Source of the DNA: Sphagnum compactum
Taxonomy: Eukaryota; Bryophyta; Sphagnopsida; Sphagnales
NCBI GenBank assembly: GCA_965153455.1
Contig: OZ234493.1
Span: 23,364,213-23,428,212, forward strand
DNA length: 64,000 bases
Direction of reading: 5' to 3'
A program made the position numbers and the translations under genes. Under the pieces are notes generated by a model, which ran no database searches, was not told where the DNA came from, and saw nothing but the letters and a program-made list of their open reading frames with translations. Numbering within the stretch: the stretch's first letter is position 1; each line of letters starts with the position of its first letter. Below are positions 10,855 through 23,288 of the stretch, piece after piece.

Positions 10855-13800
10855 TGCTTCGGTGCATTCCTTGCGGAAAGCCCATGATGATGGGGCTTCA
10901 ATGTGTCATGCCATCAAACTGTAGTTGGGCATGGCATAGGGATGGAACATATTTGGCAGCTTCCATGTATGGGCCTACTTGCAGCGTCAAACTCATAAGG
11001 AAGCTTTTGACACCAGTCTGGAGCTGGCATGACTCCTGAGAACTTCTTCCTTACGCCATAAGGTAGGTACTAAGGGTAAGCAGCCCCTTAACCAAACATT
11101 GACCCATGATCGAACAGGCCTCTAGTTCTGCTAGGCAGAGCCAAGGCGGCCCCTTATTTTGAGAATGCCCTCCCCCCAAGGGCTTTACGGTTTATTTATT
11201 TATTTATTTATTCCAATCTTGTGATATAGCTGAGGTGGCAATATCCATAAAAGCTGATTTAGCCAAATTTGGATACTGAGCAAAAGGCAAAATTAAACAT
11301 CCCTTTTTTTTGGGAGACCTACTGGAACACTATATACAAATCTGACAATTTCTCTAGATTTTGTTTTTTTTGCAAATTGCTGGGTTTTTGGTGATTTTTT
11401 TTTCAGAAAAATCATTGAATTTGTGAAAGAAAACTTTGAAGGCAGGACTGCAAATAGGCAGGAACTACTAATAGCAAACCACCTGTACCAATCATTATGA
11501 CTGACCAATCAAAAACAAAGACCAGGAGTCAGATCATATTTATTACACTCTTCTCTAGCAGGTGGTGCAGAGCTTTGCAGCTCTATGTATGTAGCCTACC
11601 AGCCTCAGCAAACCGAGAAAATATGGAGGAGAAAAACCATTTTCCTGAGCCAAACCGGCATATGTTGACATGTCTTCATCGGATCTTAATATGCAGGGTC
11701 ACATCCTGAGCACCGGTGGGGATTCACTTGGAACTTGATCTCTATGAAAGGCCGCAATTCATTGTCTAGACTTTTTGGTAGGAAGGACATGCTTAGATAA
11801 CTGAAATGAGTGGAAAGAAAAGTGGAATAGAGCGGTTGGGCTAGATATGGATGCTTGTTATGTGTTCATGTTGTTCTGCAGCGAAATGTATGTAAGGTCC
11901 ACAAAAGTGCAAGGCATAATCAAAGTCTGCCTTTTTTAGATCCTTTACTTGTTGTTGATCTATGGGGTCCAAAGATCGTATATTATGTTTGCGGTTAATT
12001 GCTTGAAAGTTTAATAATTTCTTATCAATTTTTTGCATTTTTTTTCAAAATGTTTGTCCAAATGTGTAATTTTATGTGTGTAAAGATTTTTCTTGTAAGA
12101 TTGGTCCAAACAAACCCTCATAACTGAATGTTTCCTTTGCCCTTGCCCCCACCAATTTTTTTAAAAAATGTACATAAAATACCTTACAACCATATAATTG
12201 CCATTCCTTTTGGTTAAATATTTACTCTTAAATTAGACAACAAATATATTATAAACCAACTCTGGCTTGGCCAAATGATCCAAGAGTTTTCAAAACTGGA
12301 CCTAAAACACCATATATAACCAAATGTTGGCAAAATGTTTGATCAAAGAATATTTCTTAACGTGGTCACTAAATGTTTTATGACCAAACATTGTCTTCAC
12401 TTTTGCCTCGGATCGTTTTCCACAAAAATGGGTGAAAAAACACCCTATAACCAAATATTTGGAAATTTAACCCTTCAAATCCACCCATGACACCCCTTAT
12501 TTTTGTGTAATAAAGTGTGACAATTTAAACCCCATCACCAAACATAACACATGCAATTGTGATACAATTTTTTTAATGTTTGTTTTTCCTGTACACCCCA
12601 CCCACACTGTAACCAAACACAAAACCTTTCATTTTTGGTTGGATCTTCTCATTATTCTAAACATTATAATATTAAACTATGCATTCGACCATATGCTATT
12701 TTCAACTATTTAAGGTTATTTTATTTTATATTATTTTCAACTATTTTAAGTTATTTCATATTATATTATTTCATGTTATTTAACTTTAGGTGTCTTTTTT
12801 GATTATTTTAGGTTATTTTGTATTATGTTATTATATCTTAAGTTATTATAAATTATTTTAAATTATCCACCTTAGGTTATTCTAAGTTATTCTCAACCAT
12901 TCCAAACTATTTCACACTAAGTTAATTTTGTTTGTTTTGACACATATAGACCTTTGTAGTTACTACCTATTGTCTATAATAACTTTCCTTTATGTGGATT
13001 TTAAATAGCAAATCTACTTCCTTGTTGATTCCATTTAGTGGTAGCTATCATTTTGTGTCTTACTCTAGAAAAAACAACGGAACAATAGATGAGATTAAAT
13101 TAATTTCATAAAAAGAACTCAAAACTAATACGTGAGCACAACAAAATTTTTAATATAGTCTTAATACAAACTACACTCTCTCTCTCTATCATACTCTAAA
13201 TAGAATAAAAACATTAACAAAGGATTATGAAAATTCATCAATCATTTTTCATTATAAAAATAAGAATACAACTTATTTGCATACTCTCTTCATCTCTTTT
13301 CGATATCACATACACCTCTCTTCCTATAAAGAAACTCTCTTTCCGCGTAAATCCAATCTACAATCACATTGAATGATCCCCAAATACTTTTCTTATTGTT
13401 CTAATCTTTTTCCTCACAAGACCACACAAAGTCCATATCATCCCCATAAAAATAAGTCATTATCCTAACTAATCTCTTTTAAAAATATAATAAATAATTG
13501 ATATATTATTATTAACCATTCAACTAACTAACCCCATTAACTTCATCATTTGATAAATACCAATAAATATATCATTAATAACCATCTTAATATGAACGTA
13601 ATCATTTCAACGTAATGTTCTCTTACCACATGTGAACTTACAATGCTAACATTATGAATATGTGCACAAGAAATTTCAACAATTCTTCCAATTGCAACAA
13701 CACATACATCATGTATTGAAATTTGCTAAAAAGAGCAACAATGGTAGATAGTATAAAAAACATGAATACTTTACAAATCTTTTGGGACAACTAGTGTGGG

Positions 13801-13973
13801 ACAAAACTTAAAAAAGTCATGAATGCACCATCTTCCGTATTCAACTATTTACTTACAAAAACAACCTTTAAATGATTTCATACTCTCTCACCACTACACC
13901 TCAATATTCAAAATTTTACTTACAAATCAAAACCCCAAACCATAGAGCATGTCCTCTAAACAATTGTCTTTTT
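10855..13973. other. AT-rich spacer, no gene seen
   Basis: No coding frame has recognisable content. There is a (TTTA)n run at about 11190-11212, several T and A homopolymers, and a stretch rich in the words ACCAAA and CCAAACATT between 12.1 and 12.7 kb. From about 13.0 kb the strand is rich in AC and CT dinucleotides and leads into the promoter side of importin alpha. Confidence 0.55.
12700..12905. repeat. Low-complexity TTATTTTA-type repeat
   Basis: Irregular reiteration of short words such as AGGTTATTTT and AAGTTATT over about 200 bases. There is no fixed period, so it is best described as degenerate low-complexity DNA. Confidence 0.6.
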
Positions 13974-14060
13974 AAACCCTAGAGTGAGAGGGATTTTGAG
14001 CTTTTCTACTTAACTAGAGTATAGCGTGTGCAGTTAGAACTTAATCCTGGTTAGGGTTTG
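13974..14060 (+). promoter_or_regulatory. Two telo-box motifs before importin alpha
   Basis: AAACCCTAG lies at 13974-13982 and its reverse form TTAGGGTTTG at 14051-14060. Telo-boxes are common just upstream of, or at, the transcription start of plant housekeeping genes. From 14061 to the ATG at 14301 there is no other ATG and the sequence is pyrimidine-rich, consistent with a clean 5' leader. The transcription start itself is not defined. Confidence 0.5.
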
Positions 14061-14300
14061 AGAAGCAACTCCGACGCGTCTGTTCTCTTCTCACTTCTGG
14101 GTCTTTATTTTTGGGTTGCGTGCTTCCCGCTTTGTCCTCTGCTTCTCGTATTTCTTTCTTTCGGTTGATCCTGCTGCGTGCAGGAGCAGCAGCTTGTAGT
14201 TTTCCTCTAGAGATTCCTTTTGATATAATTGAAGGGATTTTTCGGTTTGTCTTTGGGTCCTGGGTGGTGTGTGTTTGAGTTTGTGTCAAACTTCGCGGAG

Positions 14301-17300
14301 ATGTCTCTGCGGCCGAATGCCCGTGCAGAGGTTCGTAAGAAGGGGTACAAGCTGGCGGTCGATGCAGAAGAAGCTCGCAGGAAGAGGGAGGATAATCTGG
14401 TGGAGATCCGCAAGAATAAGAGGGATGAAAGCCTGCTGAAGAAGCGGAGAGAGGGATTACAGTCTCAGCATTTTTCTTCTTCCGTTCAAGTTGCTGACAT
14501 CGAGAAGAAGGTAAATAGGTTCCTGTTGGAATGTGACATCTGATGTGGAGTTAGGGATCAGCAAAATTGTTGGTTGCTTTCGCCAACGTCTCCGGTCGCC
14601 TCTTACAATAGTTTCGTGGAACTCTTTCTATAGCTGAAAGTGCGTCTCTCGTTCTATGCAGAGATGTCGCCATGGAAATGCATTTATTTCGATATGTTGT
14701 ATCTGCGTTGGTTTTCTCAGTCCTGTTGAGGGACCGCTTCTAATAACTCATAAAACATTTTGTCGCTGATCGTTTCTCTTCATTGTGGACGAATGTGTTT
14801 AGGGTACAGGTGTGGTTTTCCTGTACCTGCATGAGGAACCCCTCGCATATATGGCCATCGTGTCACGGTTTTGTTTGTCTGGATTTGTGACAGCAGCAGT
14901 TGGAGAGCGTCCCGGCCATGGTAGCAGGGGTGTACTCTGAGGATCCGGCCACACAACTAGAAGCCACGACTCAATTTCAGAAGCTACTGTCCATAGGTAT
15001 GATTGATTTCCTTGCTCTTTTTGTATGCTGATATAGCTGTCACAGGTTTTCAGATTGTGATGCATACATTGCCGAGCCATCTTGTGAATCTGCGGTGCAG
15101 AACGGAGCCCCCCAATTGAGGAGGTAATAGCTGCAGGTGTTGTGCCCCAATTTGTAGGTTTTCTTCTTCGAGCAGACTTCCCCCAGCTACAGGTGGACCT
15201 CAGCCTTGTTCCTTGGCACCAATGTGTGGTAATCTGGAACTATCTTCTCTGATCTGGTCAATGCACATTTCATACATTGTAGTGGTATTTAACTGAAATT
15301 TATGTTTGTCTTTGATGCAGTTTGAGGCAGCATGGGCATTAACAAATATTGCATCAGGCACATCTGATCACACTCGTGTTGTCATTGATCATGGGGCAGT
15401 ACCAATCTTTGTTCAACTGCTCAGTTCCCCCAGTGATGATGTCCGTGAGCAGGTATAGTACAGATCTGGGATGTTAGTCACTTGGTGGAGTTTCATGGAT
15501 TTGGCCTTCCTCTGGATTTCAGCTGTTTGCCTCTACATGACTGTGGATGTGGGCATGCTCTCTTTGTACACTAGACTGACTAGAGATTTATTGTCTACTG
15601 ACCTTAATTAAGGACTGGTTTTCTTGTCAGCGAGCTTTGACTCACATTTATGTGACCTGTTGCTGCAGGCTGTTTGGGCTCTGGGAAATGTTGCTGGTGA
15701 CTCCCCAAAATGCAGGGATCTTGTACTTAGTCATGGTGCTCTGATACCTCTGCTGTCGCAGCTTACGGATACTGCCAAACTGTCTATGTTGAGGAATGCA
15801 ACTTGGACTCTGTCCAACTTCTGCCGCGGCAAACCTCAGCCTCCATTTGAGCAGGTAATTCCCTCAAGGTTACTCAATTTGTGTAGTTTTGGTTGTTAGC
15901 TGTTATCAAGTGGAATCATAGACAGCTCATTGCAGTTCAACCCTTGTGTTTTCTAAGACTTGCTTTCTTGCACAGTCAAAACCTGCACTCCCAGCATTGG
16001 AGCGCCTCATCCACTCAAATGATGAGGAAGTTCTGACGGATGTGTGCTGGGCTCTCTCCTATCTCTCTGATGGGACTAATGACAAGATCCAGGCAGTAAT
16101 TGAGGCTGGTGTTTGCCACCGTCTTGTGGAGCTGTTGCTGTAAGTCACCAAATAGCTCTAATTGGTTGGAGGTCTGTGATCCATTGTTGTTGCATAGGAT
16201 TCATGTTCCTTTTCCCTTAACATTGTTTGAGTCTCAGTGGGTTAAACAGTGTGAACAATATTTTATTTGTCAACAAGGTTCCAATAGTGCTGATCTCTTA
16301 TGGTTATCATGAAGCTTTCAGATGTTATGGGAGCTTGATTTTTTCTGGTTGATTGATTTAGTTGTGTTGAGGGTACCTAGCAGCCATCCATCACCATCTG
16401 TGCTGATTCCTGCCCTACGAACAGTTGGCAACATTGTAACTGGAGATGATCTCCAGACACAGGTAATTTGGCATTCTCTACAGTCTTATGGTATATTTGA
16501 ATGGGTTTTGTTGAAAGGAGTATCTTCTAGTTTAAATCAGGAGCAATTTCTCTTTGTTCTCTTATCGGGAGATATGACTTAACTTCTTTCACTGCTTTTT
16601 CAGTTCATTATTAACAACCAGGCACTTCCATGCCTCCTTGGTCTTCTTACTCACAACCACAAATCGAGCATCAAGAAGGAAGCCTGTTGGACCATCTCCA
16701 ATATTACTGCTGGAAATAAGGATCAAATTCAGGTTGGTTCTATATTCTTTAAACAATCCATGGTATGTTTATCCAATTGTGTGTGCAGTTCTGTGTTCTT
16801 CAAGGGGAATTTTGGATGTACTTCATAGAGGAGAGCTTAGTTTGTTGCAGTTATCATTGTATGCATGCCCAGGTTTTCTTTCCATCCTTTCTAGCTTCTT
16901 TCCTCTAAGCAGACTGTGCTTGTTGTCTTGTTCCAGGCAGTCATTGATGCCAACATTATCCTACCCCTGGTTTCTTTACTGGCAACAGCTGAGTTTGATA
17001 TCAAGAAAGAAGCAGCATGGGCTATATCCAATGCCACATCTGGTGGCATGCATGAACAGATCAAGTAGGTTTTGCACAACTTGGAAACTGTAGCATGGTT
17101 AGGGCAAAGCATGGAAGCATTGTGAGAACATTGGGCTAGTTGCAGTATGCAATAACAAATTTGCCAGTGGGATTGAAATTGTTGTTGACTGAAGGAATGT
17201 CTCTGATAATTTATTGTCATTTCTATAGGTATCTTGTGAATCAGGGCTGCATCAAGCCACTCTGTGATCTGCTCACATGTCCTGATGCAAGGATTGTGAC

Positions 17301-17607
17301 AGTTTCACTTGAGGGCTTGGAGAATATTTTGAAGGTAGGGGAGGCAGAGAAGGACCTTGGTAACAGCAATGGTATCAATCTGTATGCTCGATACATAGAT
17401 GAAGCTGAAGGTTTGGAGAAGATTGAGAACCTGCAAACTCATGATAACAATGACATCTATGAGAAAGCTGTCAAAATTTTGGAGACCTACTGGCTGGAGG
17501 AGGATGAGGATCAAAATTTGGGTCCTGCAGGTGATGAATTGCAGAGTAGTTTTGCATTTGGGGGAAATCAGTCTGCTGTTCCTTCTGGTGGTTTCAACTT
17601 TGGCTGA
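14301..17607 (+). CDS. Importin subunit alpha (karyopherin alpha), 10 exons
   Basis: Adaptor that binds nuclear localisation signals and links cargo to importin beta for import through nuclear pores. Exons: 14301-14510, 14894 (or 14897/14900)-14996, 15101-15192, 15321-15452, 15669-15854, 15976-16139, 16384-16462, 16604-16732, 16937-17064, 17229-17607; all junctions are GT/AG and phases agree. The product is 531-533 residues, the usual plant length. Exon 1 (residues 1-70) is the importin-beta-binding domain, starting [17 protein letters not shown], with basic clusters including LLKKRRE. Armadillo repeats follow, with NLS-groove Trp/Asn pairs visible in [40 protein letters not shown] and [10 protein letters not shown]. 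The tail is acidic and ends GGFNFG. It converges with the RING gene. It appears intact; the paralogue number in this species is unknown. Confidence 0.96.
14891..14899 (+). other. Triple tandem CAG splice acceptor, importin intron 1
   Basis: The end of intron 1 reads GACAGCAGCAGTTG. Splicing after the first, second or third CAG keeps the reading frame and adds two, one or no glutamines before [12 protein letters not shown]. It sits at the join between the importin-beta-binding domain and the armadillo region. Confidence 0.75.
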
Positions 17608-20600
17608 GAAGGTAACTTATCTTTGCATTTTCTGTCTTGTTGCTTAATTGGATCCCTCCCAGAAAACATTGAAGAATGGATAACTTCTGAGGACAAATCA
17701 TGATTCGTGAGCAGATAATTATGATGTGAACTGCTGTGATGCAGGAGTGGAGTAGACATTTCGTGCCTCATGGATGCAAAAATGCTTTCTGAAGATAGGG
17801 GTAAATATGGAGGCTGATTGCAAAAATCACTGTGACTTAATTCTTGGTCACTGCCATGAAGTCTACTGGTCCCTTGCACAAGTCTCTCAGGTTTGGCAAC
17901 CTGAAAAGGCTTTCAATTGAGGGCCTTTTGCTGTCTAACAAAGCTACATTGTGTAATGCAATGGCACCTCCGGACTAGCAAGCTGTCCAGACATTAACTT
18001 CTTTCCTCATATCTGGTTTCTATGGATAAACCATGTTCACTGGAGCTTTTGTTGCACCATCCTTTCCTCTTCTGTAAGCTTCCATTGGTAGTGTACAGGT
18101 GAGGAGTCCTACCAATGGGACAGGTTGCTAGTCCCCATAATTAGCCTTAGTCACTAACAATTCACACAGCAGTGTTTGTGCATTTGCTGTTCATTTTTCT
18201 GCAGGGGGTGAGAAATTGGTTTTGTGCCCTCTTCGGCTCCAAGTTGGCTTTGCTACACATAGGGGCACTGGATGAAGGAACTGAATCATTACAACTTTCT
18301 TATCTCCACTGCTGCTGTTTCCACCACACTTTTTGTGTGGTAGGACAACTGGGTCAAAATCCATTACTTGTGGGGCCCCAGGGTTTTGACCTCATTACCA
18401 CTCCAGTTATGTGCCTGGAGGTAATGACTACATTGTCTTCATGCACAAAAATGTGGCATGAGACTCTGGCCAAGTGCAGGTCCTGCAACTTTTGTTGGGC
18501 CTTGGTTCTTCCTAATTTGTATAGATAACAAACTTCAAAGTTAACTATCTAACAGGTTTTTGAGGATGAATGAATCACTTTCATGACGACAATAATGGCT
18601 GTCATCATTGGATTCATCCACTTCTGATCCTTACTTTGGTGAGGACATATATTTGAGAGATGTACAAGTTTTGTCAATGAATGGACTTGTCTCATTTTGC
18701 TTGCTAATCTGAGTTAAGATTGTGTCCACAGATACTCCCTTTGTATGGGTGAAGGTTTCTTTGCCTTAACCCTCAAATGATAGTCATTGATTGTTGTTGC
18801 AAGCCATTATGTGATGCATGCAATTGGGCACAAAATTACAGATGCTGTTAACTGGGGTTTTTGTAGAAAATCTTTTTTTGAAGCTTGACATAGATTTTGG
18901 AGTCATATACAAGAGAGACACCATGAAGCATCATGTAGGTTAAACAAGTTTGAGAAGCTTTCTTTCCTCTTGGTGCAGACCAGGTGTAGGTTGATAGGTA
19001 CCATAAGAGTTAGGAAGGGTAGTCAGAGAAAGCCTGGAGGTGACCTCTTTATATCTTTACACCTGATTTTCCCATGAAGCCATGAATGGTGGTGAGAATT
19101 CTGCTTGAACGTCAGTGTCTGCATCAAGGCTGCTGCTATATGTGCAATATATGGGAAGTGAGGTTACAAATCACTTGCAAAGTGATTCTGAGCTTCCTGC
19201 AATAGAGCAGTTTTGATGCTTTTCTTCTTCCATCTCACAATGACTGTCTCCAGATGAGATGCCCACTGAAGAGACCTGGGAAAGACTACATAACAAGTTC
19301 AGAACAAAATGGGAACCAGATAGGTCACTGGCTCAATAGAAATGGCCAGGGACAAGCTCTTTTCAGCTCATGTTGTAGTTCCAGTTTCTTGCATGAGTAT
19401 GAGATATATATCTTGTGAACTAGTAGGGTTACATCAGTTTATTTGACAAAAATTAACAACAATTTTGGGTGTTGCTAACCAATATTGACAGCCACCATCA
19501 GTAACAAATTTTGAATAATCATGTCTTGTGGAATGAGATGATAAATCTGAAAAATTGATTACTAATTGACTACTCACCATGATCTATTCCATCGGATGGC
19601 TGAAAGTGCCCGAAATAATAAGTGCATTGCACCTTACAAAAAGGAAGAGGCCTCTCTTTACATATGAGGTTATGATCCTTAACACACAGTAGGAAATAAT
19701 TCTTGCATAAGATGGCATGCTAAAATGACTAAAAGAAAGTGCTACCACATCTTTCCAAGTGTTGATATTGTGGTGCCGAAGGCAATGCATGTGATTCTCT
19801 TTGGACATCTCTTCATCAAAAAGGAACTTTTGGGCTCAATCTTTGTTAAAAACTACAAAGCAAATCCAAATAAGCAATAATTGATAAGTTACAAGAATTC
19901 AAAGATCATTTGCAAGCAGTTAAGTAAATAGTTTCAAGGCTTCATACCCTAAGAGCATGCAGTACCACAACAGTTTCATGCCATTCAATGGATATTGCTA
20001 TATCTTTCTCTTTTGATTTGCTTTTGAAGTCCCCATTGTGGATGCACACTTTATGATCACAAAATTAATCACAAGAATCAAGCTGCCATTTCAAGGACAC
20101 AAGGTCTGACAGTAAAACAATCAATAGCAAGAATCAAACTGCTGTTGTATAATTTTGCATCTAACACTGCAAAGACTCACAAACAGATTTCCTACAATTC
20201 AAATATGGCCACAGAGCATCTACAAACACACACAATTAATCCAGACATGTCAAGCCAACATTTCTCCTTGATTTATCTACTAATAGTCACTGCATGTCTC
20301 AGCACAATGGTAGAGTGATCATAGTTGATTGGACATCTCACTTTGATTCAGCAAGGAAGAAAGATTCTGGATCTTATCCATGAGGCTTCATTATGGTACC
20401 AAAATAGTGCACCATCTACGAAGAAACTATCTGCTGAGTGGAAAGTTGTTTCAGCAGGCTCAGGCAAGACCCCACATTTTGATACTCAGATGATCAGGCT
20501 GATGCTGCAGGCTCCAGTGAAGTTAAAAAGATTAACGCCTCCGGTGAGAGGAGCCATGAGGTCCAGAGTCCCAAACTGAATGCCAGTTGCTCATATGCTG

Positions 20601-20892
20601 AGCAGAGCCTAGGGGTAAAAACTGGACACACACAGCATGCAACAGTTCCATCTAGATGCTCACGACCTCAACAAACTCATTTCTCACCAAACATTGTTTG
20701 GCTTCGATTGCTCTCAGGCTATAGCAATTGACATTTTCCACCACCGCTCCTCAAGCAGTTTTCTGACAAGCACATGCTCTGCTATCCCTGAAACTGGATC
20801 TAGTGCAGAATACAGCTGCAAGAGCTCTCATGGAGAAATCCATAACAGGATCAATATCCACTGTTGTTGAAGCTGAGGTGCACCAGAAGTGG
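17608..20892. other. Spacer between convergent genes, includes both 3' UTRs
   Basis: No coding frame recognised on either strand. The first part must hold the importin alpha 3' UTR, and the last part the RING-gene 3' UTR. Directly after the importin stop, CTGAGAAGGTAACTT could act as a donor with GATGCAG at about 17738-17744 as acceptor, so an untranslated intron is possible but unproven. The remainder holds nothing I can name. Confidence 0.5.
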
Positions 20893-23288
20893 TTATGACA
20901 TCCTCATCAATGAAAAAGATTTTGACCTCCATTTCTTACTTTGTGGGCTGAGGCGCACTCCAGGATTATCTGGAGACACAAAAGCAGGAGAGGTAGGAGG
21001 CCTTCTCCACCCCATATCACTGCTACATTCCCTTGTTAACCGGCGTTTGAAGGAAAATTGCTTTCTAGAGAGAGACCTACTCTGAAAGAGACGTTCTCTT
21101 TGTGAGACATCAGAGGGTGAACACCACTTTCCACCTGCATTCAATATCTCCTTCTGCATTGAGGCCAGTTGTGCTCCATGAGGACCAACCTCTAGCCCAG
21201 AAATGTCATCTGTTGCCACTCCAATCCTTGATAGTTTGTTCCTAGAGGTTGTTGGAGCAAGAGAACCATTCCCTCGTACTCCTGCACCTCTTGAGGCAAG
21301 TGTCTCCAAGAGCTTGACCTTGGTTGCAGCTTTCTCAGCTAGCCCACACTGTGGGCAGGCAGGGTCTTGGAGAAAAGAGTCAGGGGAAACTTGCTCCAAG
21401 CAATCAGCATGGTAAACATGGCCACAGACAAGAACTCCCACCACAGTGCAATCAGTGCTTCCCACCATGCGATGTGAACTCCAGGCTGGATGTTGACTCA
21501 GCAACCGGTTACACACACCACAGGTCTGTGACACATCATTTTCATATGCAGTTCAGAGAGACAAAAGCAGCAGGTGGAGGACTTGAGGAGGAAAGTGACT
21601 GCCATGACCATATTAACAGCAAAATTACAGTAAAAGAAACTGAGCTTGCTACCTCAGACTGGGAAGAGACATTGCCAAATTGGTTGTTTCCTGCCCTGAT
21701 CCTTTCCATAGACAGAAACCCTGCAGCCTTCTCAACACTCTCAAAAGCTGACCCCCAACCAAAGTCAGATGGACTGCTCGCACTTGTCCAACGCAATCGC
21801 TCTTGGCATGACAATGCAACTGCTTCAGAAAAAGCCTGAACACATCAAAGCACACATGAGAATTGCCCACTGCACTTAGCATTTCCATCACTCCACAACT
21901 GAACAGAGCATCTCCACTCATAGAACAACCCCTAGCCTGCAGAGATAGGATGCCAGCCACACATATTGCTGCTGTGTCTTATATTTGTTGATTAAAAGTG
22001 CAAGTGGGACTTGCAACACAGGCTTGGAGAGGACTCAGTCTGTGCTTGGCTGCAACAACAGGGGAATACCTGCTGGAGGACCTACTAATTGCTCCTCTGT
22101 TTGGGGACAAAATATCACACATTGTGGCCACTAAACAGCCCTCTCAAACAGCAAAAAGAAGTAATCAAACAAACAATCAACAACATAATTCCTTGGCTCC
22201 AAAGTAAAGTTACAGTTTCATTGGGTAGTTAAATACTGCTCTCTTCTGATTGTGTTTACTTGATGTGGTCAAGCACTGGAGAGCAGATATCAAATTGCAA
22301 AACCAAACCAATGTTGAGACTGGAAATGTACATAGAAATGGTTCGTGGATTCCCTGAATGTGAGCATCCTGTAGCCTAATTATCTACAAGAATACACACA
22401 TATGCTTCAAATCTCAGATTTTGCATCTCATTAGAACACCATCCATATACTCCCATGTAGAATAGAAAATAAAGGTAAGGGTAAGCTGGCATGAATACTG
22501 ACCTGCCTGGATGAAGATATGGTAAGGGTTGGGCTTGAGGTTGGTACTGCAACCAAACACAAAAAAATATCCAATCAACTAGGTTTACATACTGCATAGC
22601 TAGCACCAGCACTCATTTCAAACTTTACTAGGCACATTAATACCAGTTACTGTATTCTCAATACCATAAGCCTCTGCTGTCCACAATTTTGAGAGCAGGT
22701 GATAATTACAAAGAGCAATGTAAGCTTGATGTTTTGAGCCCAAGAAGAGTTTGGCAAATTTAAGGTTTCAGGTCTTCTTGGGATTTTTGCTCATGAGAAA
22801 ACACAATCAGATGCCAGGGGCTAATTCTGTTGGCCACTAGGAATCTTTACTGTTGACCTTGCTGAGTACCAAAAATCTAAGAATGTCATCATACCTGAAG
22901 GGGCATTGACAAAGTCGCTGATGCGATCACTTGAGAAAGCAAGAGGATTGCAGACATTTGTTCGGAAACTGTCAAACGGACTGTCCCCCAGAGAGAAGAA
23001 GCTTTCAGAGTGCCTGCGGAGATGGCCAATCAACCTACCACTGCCTAGCCTACTCCCACTTCTGCTGCCTCTGCTACTTGAAGAAAGAGATCTTTGACGT
23101 AACTGAGATGCTTCAGAGGTTGTCACCAGATCCTCAGGCTGGGATTTGTTTTCCAACCAACTGCTTGAGGGAGTGGGTGAAAAGCCCCCATTGCTTCGCC
23201 ACTGTGGCTCCTGTGCAGCCATTGACCAAGCATCATTGCTGACAGAAGACTCTTGTGGCCTTGCAGCCACACAGCAGAGGGACCCCAT
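20893..23288 (-). CDS. RING-H2 zinc finger protein, probable E3 ubiquitin ligase, 4 coding exons
   Basis: Exons on the minus strand: 23288-22895, 22546-22503, 21835-21653, 21525-20893; GT/AG ends and phases agree, giving 417 residues. It starts MGSLCCVAARP: Gly2 with Cys5/Cys6 suggests N-myristoylation and palmitoylation, hence membrane attachment, as seen in a plant RING/U-box family with the same MGSxCCVAA start. Residues 60-105 are Ser/Arg-rich. The RING-H2 lies at about 208-268: Cys209, Cys212, Cys241, His243, His246, Cys249, Cys264, Cys267, with a longer-than-usual first loop. The tail is basic and Ser-rich (RSLSRKQFSFKRRL) with no other domain. RING-H2 domains recruit E2 enzymes; the substrate is unknown. 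The start is supported by conservation of the N-terminus and by a likely leader acceptor (AATCACAG) ending 19 nt upstream. Exon 2 is only 44 nt and is the least certain. Confidence 0.88.

Noticed and set aside
11080-11160. Possible tRNA-like box (GTTCGATCA on the minus strand near 11110)
   Set aside because: No acceptable A box at the right distance and no cloverleaf; too weak to call even as a SINE.
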